Shown: one piece after another, positions 25,692-37,881 of the stretch
Numbering within the stretch: the first letter of the stretch is position 1
Layout of the letters: each line of letters starts with the position of its first letter
Assembly: GCA_028641055.1 (NCBI GenBank)
Contig: CM054061.1
Location: 29,065,523 to 29,129,522, forward strand
Reading direction: 5' to 3'
DNA length: 64,000 nucleotides
Source of the DNA: Alopecurus myosuroides
Taxonomy: Eukaryota > Streptophyta > Magnoliopsida > Poales > Poaceae
Made by a program: the position numbers and the translations under genes
Notes under the pieces: generated by a model
Seen by the model: the letters and a program-made list of their open reading frames with translations, nothing else
The model's database searches: none
What the model was told of the DNA's origin: nothing

Positions 25692-27194
25692 TGATACGTC
25701 CAAAACGTATCTATAATTTTTGATGGTTTCATGTTATTTTCATGCTTTTTTATAATTATTTTTATATTAAGTTTATGACTTATTTGGACTAACCTACTAA
25801 TAGTTGCAAAAGTGCACAATGTTCTTGTTTTACACTTTGATGCGTAGGAATTACCAAAAATAGAAGAAGAAACCTTGTTGGAGTCGAATTGGGACTTTCC
25901 TGAAATCTGTCTGAAAACACCTTTTAAAAATTGCCACGTTACGGGTCGAATACAGCGTCAAACGGAAATCTAACATAAGACAACATTGTGGAAAATTTCG
26001 CGGTGTACGATATAGAGTTAAAAATCGCCTGATTCCGAGTCCAGACGACCAAGATACGGCCGATTTACCGCAGCCCTAGATGGGATGACGAAAATCCGTG
26101 AGACTATATAAAGGGAGGAAACCTACGTCGTGGGAGACACCCCATACCACGAATTTCTAGCCACCAAAGCCACGTTTTAGCCTTCCCCATGGATCTCATC
26201 TCCATGGAGGAGGGCTCCCAAGTCCATGAAGGAAGAGGGCTAACGGACGGCGCTCCCCTATGATGCCGGCGGTGCACGGAAGGAGTCCCTGCGCCACCGC
26301 CGGCGCCGTCGCCGCCCTGCGCCCTGCGCTGTCCTCTCCGCCGTGTTCACCTCCATCTCCATCGCCAATTCCTCCTTGTCTACAGTGGTTCATTATCCCA
26401 CACACCTCTGTACCGCCCTATGTAAACATGGTGTTTGACGTTATAAATTATTTGCAAATGATCTATTGCATCTATGTCCTGTTTGTGTAGATCCCTTTTG
26501 TCATATGATTGATTGTTGAATTTCTATGGATGGTTTGAGTTATATATTGAATTTGTTACAGTCCTATGGTGTCATCATATGTTTATCGCGCATGGATCAC
26601 ATCATAGGGTTTGTAGTATGTGTAGAAAGTTAGAGGGAGGGTTGCTTGAGTGACAGAAACATGAGCCCCAATCTAGTGATTGAATCATATGGGATAAAGA
26701 GGACCTTTTGATCTTAATTCTATGGTTGGGTATTTTTACCTTAATATATCTTCTTGTAGTTACGGATGTTTGCTAGAGTTCCAATCATAAGTACTTGCAA
26801 TCATTGGATAGTGAGAGTTTGTTAGCTTTGTCTCTCCCATATAAAAGAGGAATATCAACGTATTTGACTATTTGATCATGGAAAAATCCACCACAATTAC
26901 CACCATTTTTCCACACTCATGGTACTGTTAGTTTATGGTTACTTAGTATACTTTATTGCTGCAGCACTAACATTTACTTTCTTATATTTATTATCTTGCA
27001 AAGGTATCTCTTATACCCGTATTATTGCTCTAGTATTATTTCCTAGATAAAGTAAATGTTTAGTGTGCGTAGAGTTGTATCAGTGGTTGATAGAACTTAA
27101 GAGAACATTTATCCTACCTTTAGCTCCTCGCTGGGTTCGACACTCTTACTTATCGAAAAGGCTACACACGATCCCCTATACTTGTGAGATATCA
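25692..27194 (+). repeat. 3' LTR of the non-coding element
   Basis: It runs from TGATACGTCC to GATATCA and matches 15210-16696. Its TATA box is at about 26104-26110. It is followed directly by GGTAG, the right copy of the target duplication. Confidence 0.88.
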
Positions 27195-28336
27195 GGTAGC
27201 ATATAAGAAATTTACTTGGAGTGGCGGTGAAATATCACATATAGGTAGGTATGGTGGACACATTGGAATAACTTTGGTTTTGGGGAGTTGGGTGCACGAG
27301 TAGAGCTCATACTCAGCACGACTGAAGGCTAGCAATAGACGGAGAGCGACCAACTAAGAGAGCAATAACAGTCATTATCATGCATTGCGACAAAACATCA
27401 TTGAGTAAATCATGGATGTAATATTATAACCCTGAAAATAAAAGATCATTGATGCTTAAATAGACTTTTTAATAGTCTTACATGCGTGAACATGTGACAA
27501 GTCGATCAAAATAAATTCTTTGGTGGGAGATACCATCAAACTATACTGTCTTATGAACAAATCAACACATGTGACATTTTAATAACACATTAAACACTCC
27601 TAATCATTTGAGACTAGTCATAAGAAAGCATGAACTACTAAAACAACATTATACATACAACTGTCTATCATGACAAGCTAATATAAGATCATTTGAATAA
27701 ACATAGTTCATACCAACTTTCTTATCTCGCCTACTTCATCATATATCGTCATTATTGCCTTGTCACTTGCGCAACCGGATGATATGAAAATAATACTATA
27801 GCGCAAGCGCCACCGTGGACATGATCTGAGCTCTGCAAACAACTATACAATAACAAGAAGAAGAGAAATATTTTTGTTGTTTTCGAAGGGTGATTCAAAG
27901 AGAAAACAAGGAAATATTTTTGTTGTTTTTGAATTTTTAAGAAACAACAAACAAAGAGGAGAGAAACACAAATAAAGAGACATGAAAGATTAAGAACGAG
28001 AAAAACCGAGAAACAAGTAGAAAGAGAAAAATGCGGAGAGAAGAAAACTAAACGAAGAAAACAAATAACTATTTTTTTGTGTTTTCTGAATAAGCGAGAA
28101 AGCAATAAAAAACAAAGAAACAACAAAGTAAAAACTTTTTGGGTTTTCAAAGAGAAAGACAGGAACACAAAACCGCGAGGAAACAAGATAAAACTGGAAA
28201 GAACGAGAATAAGAAGAAGAAAACAATTAAAAATAGAAAACATAATAAGAAACAAATACCAGCAGGTCTAAAAGAATATACAAAGTATTAGGCAATACGC
28301 TGATATATATAATGAGTAGGAATCATAAAACAGGTG
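27195..28336 (-). mobile_element. Internal region of the Sabrina-like element (second part), non-coding
   Basis: This continues the element interrupted at 15209. It holds AT-rich sequence and, at 27840-28255, a strongly purine-biased stretch of A-rich GAGAAA-type repeats on the plus strand. The 167-residue Phe/Leu-rich frame opposite that stretch (28255-27752) is a composition artefact. Confidence 0.55.
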
Positions 28337-29110
28337 TCAGCGTATATGTGCTAATCCCACGAGTTCCATCCCGACGATGGTTGTTGCTGCTGCATATACT
28401 CGTACTGTTGCAATGGTGTGAGATGCATATCCCACGTCGTTTGCTGCAGCGAGAGTCCGTCCATCAAAGGCGGTTGAGATGAAGATTCTTCCCCCATGAT
28501 AAAACGAGGGTGGCTCTCCCATGTATATGAATGATGATGGCGCCGCAGGCTCCTCCTCGCGCGCCTCCTCCTGGGTAGAGGGGTTCGGGCCAAACGCCAG
28601 CCTGAGGTACTCACCGAAAATATCCTCGGAGATGGACCATCCGTACCTGGAGACATCAAACAAAGAAGGCGTCGGCAAACTAACATAGCGGGGTTTATCG
28701 TCTCCCGTCTCAAATAACAGTTCATATCTAAAGTCCCCATAGGTGCATTTAGATTTAAAGAAGCCATGTGACATCAAAGCATTAAAATTCAACCTACTTG
28801 GGGGCAGAAGTTCATCATCAGGCTCAAGAGGTACAACCGTTTGAGCAAAGAAAATACGTGAGGCGACAATACCTCCAAAATAAGGTCCTCTACCAGCATT
28901 ATTAATAATATGTCTAGCAATTTGTGCACCAACGCAAAACATAATCTTTATCAATAGCAGTGAGCATGATAGCAAGGTCAAAGTTCGTGGAGTTGCTTGT
29001 GTTTTCCCTAGCAAGAACTCCTCTAGCGAGATAAGAAGCAAAATATCGAATTGCAGGCAAGAATTCTTACTGCGTTGTGCGGTCCTCGTGTCCTGGTGGC
29101 AGAGCTCCCA
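28337..29110 (-). pseudogene. Gag-like protein of Sabrina-like element, broken
   Basis: Read on the minus strand, the order EFLPAIRYFASYLARG, VLARENTSNSTNFDLAIML, CVGAQIARHIINN and GPYFGGIVASRI matches what I remember of the gag-like ORF of Triticeae Sabrina elements (plant-transposon/Athila ORF type). The first two blocks are in one frame (about 29060-28940) and the rest in another (29041-28337), so there is a frameshift near 28935. A stop (TAA) precedes the first block. The C-terminal half is acidic/proline-rich then tyrosine/glutamine-rich. The real N-terminus is lost. Function: presumed particle protein of the element. Confidence 0.6.
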
Positions 29111-29231
29111 CTATAAATTGTGGAGGTCCGTGGGATTCACTATCCTCCCAGTGTATCATCAAGATACATCGTCCTCTTTCTATCATAGAGACATCATTCC
29201 ACACGTGGGTTATAACCATCAAAGAATTTAA

Positions 29232-30181
29232 AGGTTTGCACAAATATGAAAGTTAGCCTTCGATATTAGACCACCTCATTTGTTGTGGTAACAAGTTCAT
29301 AAAAAAGATTCATAAATACCCGAATTCATTAAGAGTTCATTGCAAGGATACGCAGAAGCTCACACATCCTTCATCTTATTAAAGTCTAGCATACTCAAAA
29401 TGATGTGCATATTCACATTTGTTTACCTCATCCGAGGAGATTCAAATGATAAGCATATGTGATGTTAACTGTCCACGCTTGATAAATCTTAGGTCACCCA
29501 AAATCAAAATCATGATGATGGCTTCTGCCTGCTGGCTGTGTGATGAACCTGAATTATTAACCTTGTAAACTCAGCTAGTACCATGTGTCAAAGTGTTGTT
29601 GTTACTACAGTATTTTGTATTCTTGGTTTGAGCTAATGTAAAGTTAATAAATGTAAGGAGCTTTCTTGCTTTCTTTGAAAAGTGTCGGGAACTTTTTTTT
29701 AGAGGAAAATGTTAGGAACTTGGGACCACCAGCAGTAGTAGGAGTATTCGCTAATACTGCAAAAAGAGAACATCCTTGGTCACCCTTCCAAGTACACTGA
29801 ACCGTCAAATCAAATAAATTCGAGGAGGGCACCGTCGAACAGGAAAAGCCAAACAATATTTTTGTTTAGCTGATAAATAAACCACTGAATTTTACCGCTG
29901 ACATTTCAAGAAAAGGTAGTACCTAACCTAACTGCACTGGAGCATGTCCTTGGTTCTCAGCAATCAAGCGCCTTGCTGACTGTCCAACAGAAGAATTCAA
30001 GTAGATTTTCTAGCCATGTACGTACTAGAATAAACATAAAACCGCAGAGCTGTTACATTGGATGGTTCAGGGGTCTTAGACCAAAATCTTGTGCAAGTAG
30101 GTGCTAATGCATGGAACCGGAATGTTATGATCGTGTGTGTCAACTACTACAAAACAGAGTACTAGGATCAAGTACAAAGCG
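29232..30181. other. Intergenic DNA downstream of the ANK-TPR gene
   Basis: No protein frame and no clear repeat were recognised. The part next to 30182 should contain the 3' UTR of the minus-strand gene. The exact end of the Sabrina-like element (placed near 29231) is uncertain. Confidence 0.45.
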
Positions 30182-33100
30182 TTAAAGGAAGAGACGCGCG
30201 TCAAGATCTCGTCCTTCTACGCCGTTCCTCTTGTCGGCATGAGATTCTTTCAACAATCTCAGAGCTTCCCTGCACGCCCCACAAAAATACGATCAGCAAA
30301 GGATCTAAATTTCTTTCTTTCCAGCAGTAATTCTTGTGGAAATGGGCCAAACGGCAACAAAGATTAGCCATATTATTGATTGATGTAGTAAACAGAAATC
30401 CATGTAAAGATATGACTGTATTCACATGTGTGCTGTACAACGACAAAAATCGTGGTCAACTTTTTTTTTGGGTAATACAAGTCCATTTATTTGGTTGCCC
30501 CTTTGTACAACTAAATTATGGAGTCAATACCACTAAATGCTATGTATCACAAGAAACTGGAGTTCAAATAAAGCATGCATGCAACTAAAGTAGATCAGGT
30601 AGACTACCTTAACGCCTTCTCGATTCCAACAAATCCTGGCATCCGTTTGAGACCATCAAGAAATGCATCGCATGCCTTGTCATACTCCTAAGAAGAATTA
30701 ATGAAGACATAAGATTTGAGCGGAATCACCAGAAGGGTTTAGCCGCAAGATATTAAACAAGTGCCAGATGTTGACTCTGCATGCATCACCTTCAGTAGCA
30801 CATATGAGTAGCCCTGCAGCCAGCATGAATATGGATTGTGAGGTTCTCTTGCCCTGCAAAACTGGGCATCACTAAAAGCACCCTCTCCATTTCCCAGTCG
30901 AATCCGGCAATAACCCCTCCTGCCGACCAAGTTTGGATTCATGTTCCCAGGGTCAACAACGATAGCCTACAGCCAATAAATCAAATGATCAGCTGCATAT
31001 TTTCTGACAAATCTTCATATAATCCCCACATTTCTATGACAAAGACTCGTTAAGTGAAAATACTTAGTACCAAACAAAGAACAGAGTGTCATGAATGACA
31101 AGATAAATCACATAGGCGAGTGTCTCCTTGAATAGTGAAAACAATTTTCAGTCAAAACTGATCCCACGAGAATTAATCAAAGCTTTTGATGTGTATGTCA
31201 AGAAGTGATAAGAGTTCCCAAGCTAAAATATTTGACACTATCCGTACATACCAGCAATGATTTGGACACACCCAAAAAATATAAGACATGGCAAGGTGGC
31301 ATACTAAAGCTATTACGATTTTGTATAGCAGAGGAGCAAAGAAGCAAATGGAAAACTTGACACGTCTCAATCATCTGCTAGGCATGCGCTGATAATTTTT
31401 TTCCCATAATTGTCGCAATTCAACAACAAACTTGGACTTCCCCTTATAACAAGAAGTACAAATTCAAATCAAAATGCAACCATGCCAAGCTAACAGGATA
31501 GACCTTTTCATTATTTCATGATCCTAAGCGACCTTTCATTTATGTTTTATTCTAATCATTGTACCTTACATAGATTAACAAACAAAGTCCAACACTACAC
31601 AAATCCGAAACTAAAACCAGGTGATGAAGACGGTGACCATGATTCACCATGGTCTCAATGAAGGACCATCATAATAAAGCAAATATGCTCAGATGGTTTC
31701 CAGACATGGTGATAGTGCCAGTAGGCTTGTGGCAGGGACCCGAATGCTCATTGATTCTATCGTTGTGCTATGAAGCGAACGGACCAAATTTTGGTCCCTT
31801 TTGGTCCGTTTAGGGTGGTCTGCGGACGAAACCCAGTGCGGACAATGGCGGCCTGTTTTTCGCTCCCCGGTGCTGAATGAGGACGGCACACGGCTGTACG
31901 GCAGTGGCAGCGGCTCCTGAAAGAGGGTGGCGGCGCCGGGAAGAGTAGGACTTCGAGGATGGTGGAAACCGGGCGCGCCTACGCCGACCAGGACTGCCAA
32001 AGTCGGTGGCCCAAGTCAGCCGAAAACACCAGGACGGCGGCGCAAAACAGAGACATGGGAAACGTGGCCGGAGCACGGAAAATGGCGACGAATGACGCCG
32101 GCGGCGCCGTTGGGGGATAGAGAGAGGCGCGGGGGTGGGGAGGAGGTGGGATGGTCTGTTGGTCACACTGACGGGCGGTCTTAGGGGGACAAAACTCTTC
32201 CACGGACCAAGGGCGGACCGCCCCAAACGCCGCCCAAACTTGGGCCAGGTTTGGGGGGAAATGGATAAACCCCCCGAGCTCGGTCCATTTAGGGGGGGAC
32301 CGTTGGAGGATGGTTTTGGTCTGGGAGGACCAAAAGGGGCCAATTTGGTCCGTTTAGGGGGGGGGGGGGGGGGTCCTTGGGGATGCCCTAAGTGCCAACA
32401 CTATCGGCCATGGTTTCTAGTGTCCATGATCCTTGCGATACATATTTGACCCTTGGCGTATGCTATACAATTAGCCATTCACGCTTGCACTCCTCTCCAT
32501 ACATTGAGAAATACAACATAAAGAGTAGGAAAATACAAGCAAAGAAAAATAAAGCCATGCATAGTTTGCATGAGCATCCAGAAAAACATCACATAGGGAT
32601 GTAAGCCAGTGCAATGCGCACAAATGAGACAACGATAATGGAGGAAAAGAAATTAACTTGAGGGCCATAAAACTAGCATACCATGGTATAGAATTCTACT
32701 GCAGCTTTGTAATCCTCTTTATGCAGAGCTTTGTGTCCTTCTTCTTCCAACTTAGCTCTTGACATTTTATACAAAGGGAGATCCTGAAAATTTAAATCAA
32801 AACTAAGCGGCCACAAGATTGCTAATGTTTATGTGCAAAGAACTTAAAAGCGTATAGAAATATTTTCATATTTAAGTGTGTTATCATTTCAATTATTTGG
32901 TACATTTGCATGTTACCGACTTACTGTGAACAAGCAGAAATTCAGGTACCACATTAACCCCAAACTCAGTTGCGCTGTTACATTTTTCATACTCTGACAT
33001 GGCCCACAGGATCTCATTGTATCCATCTTTGCTTTCTTTTTTTCTCATGAAATTTTTATGGTGCATCACAATTTTGAATGAAACACCAAAAACAGGGAAT

Positions 33101-36100
33101 GTCATCTAGTATCAAAAATAGAAGCTTTATAGTCAAAAGTATCAAAACGAGGATTCATGAAAAATACATGATCAACAGTCTTTACAGTATGAGAGATGAA
33201 TATAGAGTTTCTTGCCTCAACAGTTCCATTCAAATTATAACTTGGGACTATGGCACATAAGTAAATATATTCTGATATGCCAATGATGTTCTTGATCATA
33301 CCTCCAACTTTGGCTGTGACTTTATGTAACTTATTATTCCATCCACGCTCCAATCAGGTATAGCTGGAATAGGAGAAGTAACTTCAAACAGGATCTCCAC
33401 ATCTTTGCGTGTACCAAGATATGCCACAGTTTGTATTGGCAACTGACCAAACTGTAAGGAAAAAAGACAGTTGAATCTCACCAATGTATTCGATGGAGAA
33501 ATAAAGTAACAGAAATTCAGAAACACACAAGGTGTATAGACAAGAATGTGACCAATGTCATCCTTTCCTGCCGAAAAGTAGGTCAGGCAGTGGCATGTCT
33601 CGAAACAATCCATCAACTCCATTGTGTCCTAAGCTATTGGCTGTGTGCATTCTAGATGCAGACGTCAGGAGATTATTTATAGTCAGGCAGCACGTTCCTA
33701 AATAACAACAATTGTACTAGTATTTTTTATAACCTTTTACCATCTTTTGGTTCGTGCTGTTCTTATTGGGTTTCATCTCTATCCAACACCAATTTACTTA
33801 GGACTAAAGTTGTTGGTATTGTTTGTTTTACCTTTTTAAATATTCTGGTTGCTGTCGTAAGTGTCTAGGTATTACATAGAAGACATGGTATTCGGAGACT
33901 GAAAACAAACAAGTCTTCCCATGTCACAAATGCAATTTACAAGGGAAGGAGGGCATTTAAAATTGGCAGGAAAAATTAACCAACATTATTTCTTTGAAAA
34001 TTGTAGTTGCTTTAAGAATTTTGACATGTTGTCGTTCCACAAGATTGATCTTCAAGAAATGAAAGGTTAGTAGGTTACACCGGACAAAAATATCAGAAGG
34101 CGTGAAATTGTAGTATTAGCATTTACATGTCACTATTACGAGTATTCATCAGTGAGTTTATGTTACTGGAACTAACCTGAGTTAACTATAGTTATTAGAT
34201 ATGACTATGGGACTCATATTATGAAAGTTTTAGGACTGAAAATGCTTAGTTATTTAATGTTACAAACACATGTACAAACAACCAACCATGATATGATTAA
34301 AATATACACCGTAGAACACAGAACTTACTCCATTTGGAGAATTGGGATCTGCACCAGCATCCAAGAGAGGCTTCAAGACGTCAGTTAGGCCATATGCTAT
34401 GGCAACTTCCAAGGGGGTCGTACCATGCATACCCTTCACGTCGGCACCAGCCTACCATATAAGAGAATCATACATTGCTCCTCTGATTAATATTTGTGAC
34501 AATTTATCTGTCCACATCTTCGCTAAACAGGGATACATTTTCAGCTTAGCACATAAAATGGAGTGGTACCTGTAGCAGTAGGTTCACACATTTCACTGAG
34601 CGATTATGGATAGCAATGATGAGAGGTGAACAGAAATCTTTCAGAATCTTGTTGCACTATAAAAGAGAAGCAAGTAATTAGTTCACCAGATTAATGACAA
34701 ATATTAGATACATAAATAAAAAATAATACTCCCTCCGGTCCGTTTTAAGTGACACCAGGAAATAACTAATCCAGCCCAAACGTCTATACTACTCCCGACA
34801 CTTAAATCGGATCGGAGGGAGTACATATATTCACCACACGATGGAACCATGTCACTGTGACAATGAACCTTAGTGACTGGAAGAAAAAGAGGGCAGTTGG
34901 TGCAGCACTGAAAAGAAGAGGCGAGGAAAATGCACATCATCAACAGTTCAGCATGAGAATATTTTGGTAGTCGAGCATTCACTGAATCATTAGTCAGTTC
35001 TTCACTATTAGTCTAGTCTTCAAATCATATATGACAACCAATAACCTTTTTTAGATAGAAAGATAACAACTAAGATGTATGCCTTGCTTGAATCGCCGGC
35101 ATTCCACATTTTGGGTTATTACATCTGAAAACAGACCCAAGAAGAAATACATACATAGTGACCATGACAGTTGTGCTTAGGCACGCCACACACCAGAACT
35201 TAGAATCCGGGTAATGTGGGCTATCTTTTATGTGTAGATCCGTTTGATCCACTGAGGTGCTCTTATTTGCAACCAACTTTGTGCCCGCCTCCAGACAATA
35301 AGAGTCCGACCTCTACTGCTCAATGTGTCCCCCAACCCCACCATTCGCACAGCATGTACCGCCTATGTTCCCCTTTTTGTAGCGATGCTCGCACATGTTT
35401 CCCTCCTTGTTCTCTAATTCCAATGATACTCCTCATCAGCTCCATGGATCTGTGTGCTGAGTACAATCATCTCCAACATTTTCATCCTTTTAGCATGACT
35501 GTAGCAAAACCCACAAGCAAGGAAGCTTCTAGAAGTAGGCTTTATTTCCAGTATGATAGGACACCAAGTGCTGATCATTCTTTTAAACCACCGTATCAGT
35601 TTGTCCTCTATTTCCTGATATAGTTGGCGGTATTAAGTGTGGTTATTTGGGTTGACATGTGTGAAATATCACACTCCAAAAAAAATGCTTACAGGTGTAC
35701 ATGAAGTGATTCTTCTGTTACACATTTTATTAATTTGCAAAGAGAGAAAAAATACCAGAAGGGCCCTAGGAAATTACTAGCCAATTAAGGTACTTCTTGT
35801 CGGGGCAAGCAATCCACATAGAGAAACTGCGTTAGAGTATCAGCCGTTTAGCACATGCAAACTTTGATCTTGAAATTATGACATAGTAACAGATAATAAA
35901 GGCAAAGACAGCAAACTTTGGTGGAAATAACAATTAGTGGAGGTCTATCTATTGAATGTGCTATATGATAATCATTTTCAGACTTAGAAGGTGAAAATCC
36001 GTGTACACAAGATGCATATAATTCACAAAAAGAGCCCACGACTCTCTGCTTACTGCAGAACAGCATGTACAGTACAACTAGTTTTTGTACATCACTTAAA

Positions 36101-37637
36101 TTTTAAAGAGGCATGATTGTACAACCAATTAATGAGTAAAAGGAGATTAGTCATAATTCTGTGTACTTCTCCAGATTCCAGAGACAAAACAGCAAATTAT
36201 ACAACTGTGAGAAATGAAGAAAGCAGTCGGCCCAAGATTATCAAAAAACAACACTGAGAAAACTATAAAGAAACGTATAATGTAACTTACATCTGCATGG
36301 TGATCTAACAAAATCTTCATGGCGCCGTCCTGCTGCTGTTCAGTGGCAACATGCAACGGTGTTCCACGATGAGTAGAAAATGTATCGACATGAGCGCCTC
36401 TGGAGAGCAAGAGTTTTACTAATTCACAGTGCCCTGAATCAGACGTTCAGAATGTTAATATAATTAAATAGATGGTAATTCTTTTTTTTACTAATTCTGC
36501 TATGCTCCACATCAGTTCTTTCAGACTCGTATCAATTGAGTTGTGACATGAAGCAATTCTAGAGAGCCATAGACCACTACGTGCATCGCTGGTGCAGTAC
36601 GCACAAAATGGGTTGGGCACAGAGAACAATGTGTGGTATTGTTCTATGCCAAAAATTATATATGTTTATTCGTATTTTCTACACTATTAGCACGATTGCA
36701 TAGATCTATCTCCCACAATTGCAGTTCCCATTTTGTCTCTCTTCATCCACCAAATGGAGACCAACGGTAAATAAAAGAATTGACAACATTGTCGATGAAA
36801 GCAATGGCGACAGTGATAATGCATAGGTATAACAAAGAGAGAGGGAGAGAGAGGGAGGGAGGGTAGAGAATTACCTTTTTTTGCGGCCTCATGGAGAGGA
36901 GTAAACCCTTTAATGTCCACATTCTCTAGATTGGCACCATGATCAAGAAGGTACCTGACAATATCCACGTGCCCACCTCCACAGGTGATTGCATAAACCA
37001 GAGGTGTTCTACCTGTCAAGAACGCGCCAGAAGAAACAAATGAAGTTGTTTCTATGCAAAGATTCAGACTTTCTATATGACCGTAGGATGTTAAAAAGAT
37101 GAGAGAGCGCAGCATACACACCGCCATTGTCAACGGCATGTTAAAAGAAAAAATGAGAGAACATGCAGACAGACATAGATACCGTCGATGTCGACAGCAT
37201 CCACATTCACCCGGACATCCTCGACCAGGTACTCGCACACTTCCGCCCTGTTGCCCGCGGCGGCGAGGTGGAGCGCCCCAGCGCCGTGATCTTTGACGGC
37301 TTCCACCGCCTCCGCGATGCGACCGCGGCCGCCGTCGAGCTGCGTCGCCATCCCTGCGCGTGCGTACGGCCCCCCAAATCAAACATAGAACAAAATCGGG
37401 GCCGGAGCACACCCCGGCAAGAAGGGGAGATCCGGAGAGGTGGGAGAAGCGTACGCTCGAGGAGGGCGAGGTCACCGGAGGTCGCCGCGCCGAGGAGCTC
37501 CAACTGCGGCGTCCCGTCAGCTGCGGGGAGAGGAGGAGCCGGCCGAGTGAGCTACGGCTAGGGTTTGGGGCGGCTGAGTACGGAGAGGGAGAGAGGAAGG
37601 GCTTACCGTAGGGGAATTGGTGGCTCGGGCGCGCCAT
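30182..37637 (-). CDS. Ankyrin-repeat and TPR domain protein, 12 exons, 451 residues
   Basis: Exons with GT/AG borders: 37637-37607, 37520-37455, 37353-37183, 37012-36875, 36433-36291, 34656-34570, 34451-34329, 33451-33302, 32783-32682, 30966-30790, 30687-30608, 30269-30182. They sum to 1356 nt and read without a stop from ATG to TAA, which strongly supports the model. Residues about 53-280 hold six or seven ankyrin repeats, for example GFTPLHEAAKKGHCELVKLL and RGTPLHVATEQQQDGAMKIL. Residues about 311-412 hold three TPR units (EEEGHKALHKEDYKAAVEFY, ARE.HNPYSCWLQGYSYVLL, EYDKACDAFLDGLKRMPG). The plan and length match plant ANK-TPR proteins such as Arabidopsis TPR10, listed among TPR proteins with possible Hsp70/Hsp90 contact. 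That role is inferred. The first exons are GC-rich, as usual in grasses. Introns 5 and 9 are enlarged by transposons. Confidence 0.9.
31779..32388. mobile_element. Inverted-repeat DNA element in intron 9 of the ANK-TPR gene
   Basis: The left arm (31779-31808, ACGGACCAAATTTTGGTCCC...) is the inverse of the right arm (32327-32353, ending GGCCAATTTGGTCCGT). The right end, read backwards, is TTA then GGGCATCCCCAAGG. That resembles grass Harbinger/Tourist-like elements (TTA duplication, GGGCAT start). The inside is unusually GC-rich. The matching left terminus is not visible, so the left end may be degraded. Confidence 0.45.
34729..34821. mobile_element. Stowaway MITE (93 bp) in intron 5 of the ANK-TPR gene
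   Basis: The terminal inverted repeats CTCCCTCCGGTCC and CGGATCGGAGGGAG are flanked by TA on both sides (34727-34728 and 34822-34823). This is the signature of Stowaway (Tc1/mariner-derived) MITEs, which are common in grass introns. Confidence 0.92.
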
Positions 37638-37881
37638 GGCGGCGGAGCGGGAGGGCTTGGAGCGGAGAAGCGGGAGGGTTTCGTCGGAGTGGGAGGAGGA
37701 AAGTGGCAGCGGGGAAGACAGTGGAAGGGAGCCGGATGCGGTCGCTGCAACTTGGCCCCTCTCTCTGACTGTGAGTCTGTGAGTCCAAGGCTCGTCCGGT
37801 TGACCCGACAGGCCGAGACAACTAAACTAAGGGCTGCCTCCAAACTGGCCGGTCGGGTGAAAAAACACATGTTGCTCGAAA
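37638..37881 (-). promoter_or_regulatory. Proximal 5' region of the ANK-TPR gene
   Basis: Only 244 bp separate the start codon (37637) from the gene-capturing transposon at 37882. The stretch is GC-rich with CT-rich tracts and no obvious TATA box on the minus strand, as in many housekeeping grass genes. The element's left end therefore lies within the likely promoter. Confidence 0.5.

Larger units (their letters stand above)
15210..27194 (+). mobile_element. Non-coding LTR retrotransposon (LARD-like) with nested solo LTR
   Basis: Two LTRs of about 1.5 kb (15210-16696 and 25692-27194), both TGATACGTCC..GATATCA, flank 9.0 kb of internal DNA. Of this, 4753 bp are a later solo-LTR insertion (17921-22673). 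The target duplication is GGTAA/GGTAG, four of five matching. A PBS and a PPT are in the right places, but no gag or pol frame is found in the remaining about 4.2 kb. It is therefore a non-autonomous element that must have used proteins from a relative. By eye the LTRs differ by several percent, so the insertion is fairly old. Confidence 0.88.

Noticed and set aside
26196..26490. Small GC-rich ORFs (69 and 76 residues) near 26200-26490
   Set aside because: They fall in the leader part of the 3' LTR at 25692-27194. The corresponding 5' LTR region has different, non-conserved ORFs.
27752..28255. 167-residue Phe/Leu-rich minus-strand ORF resembling a membrane protein
   Set aside because: It lies opposite an A/G-rich low-complexity tract (GAGAAA, AACAAA repeats). 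The hydrophobic composition follows from the base bias and no conserved motif is seen.
29644..29856. 70-residue minus-strand ORF downstream of the ANK-TPR gene
   Set aside because: No domain, no splice context and no homology recognised. It is compatible with random open frame in AT-rich DNA.
36687..37637. Unspliced 316-residue ORF at the ANK-TPR start
   Set aside because: It reads through introns 1-4 partly in other frames. The spliced twelve-exon model gives continuous ankyrin repeats and is preferred.
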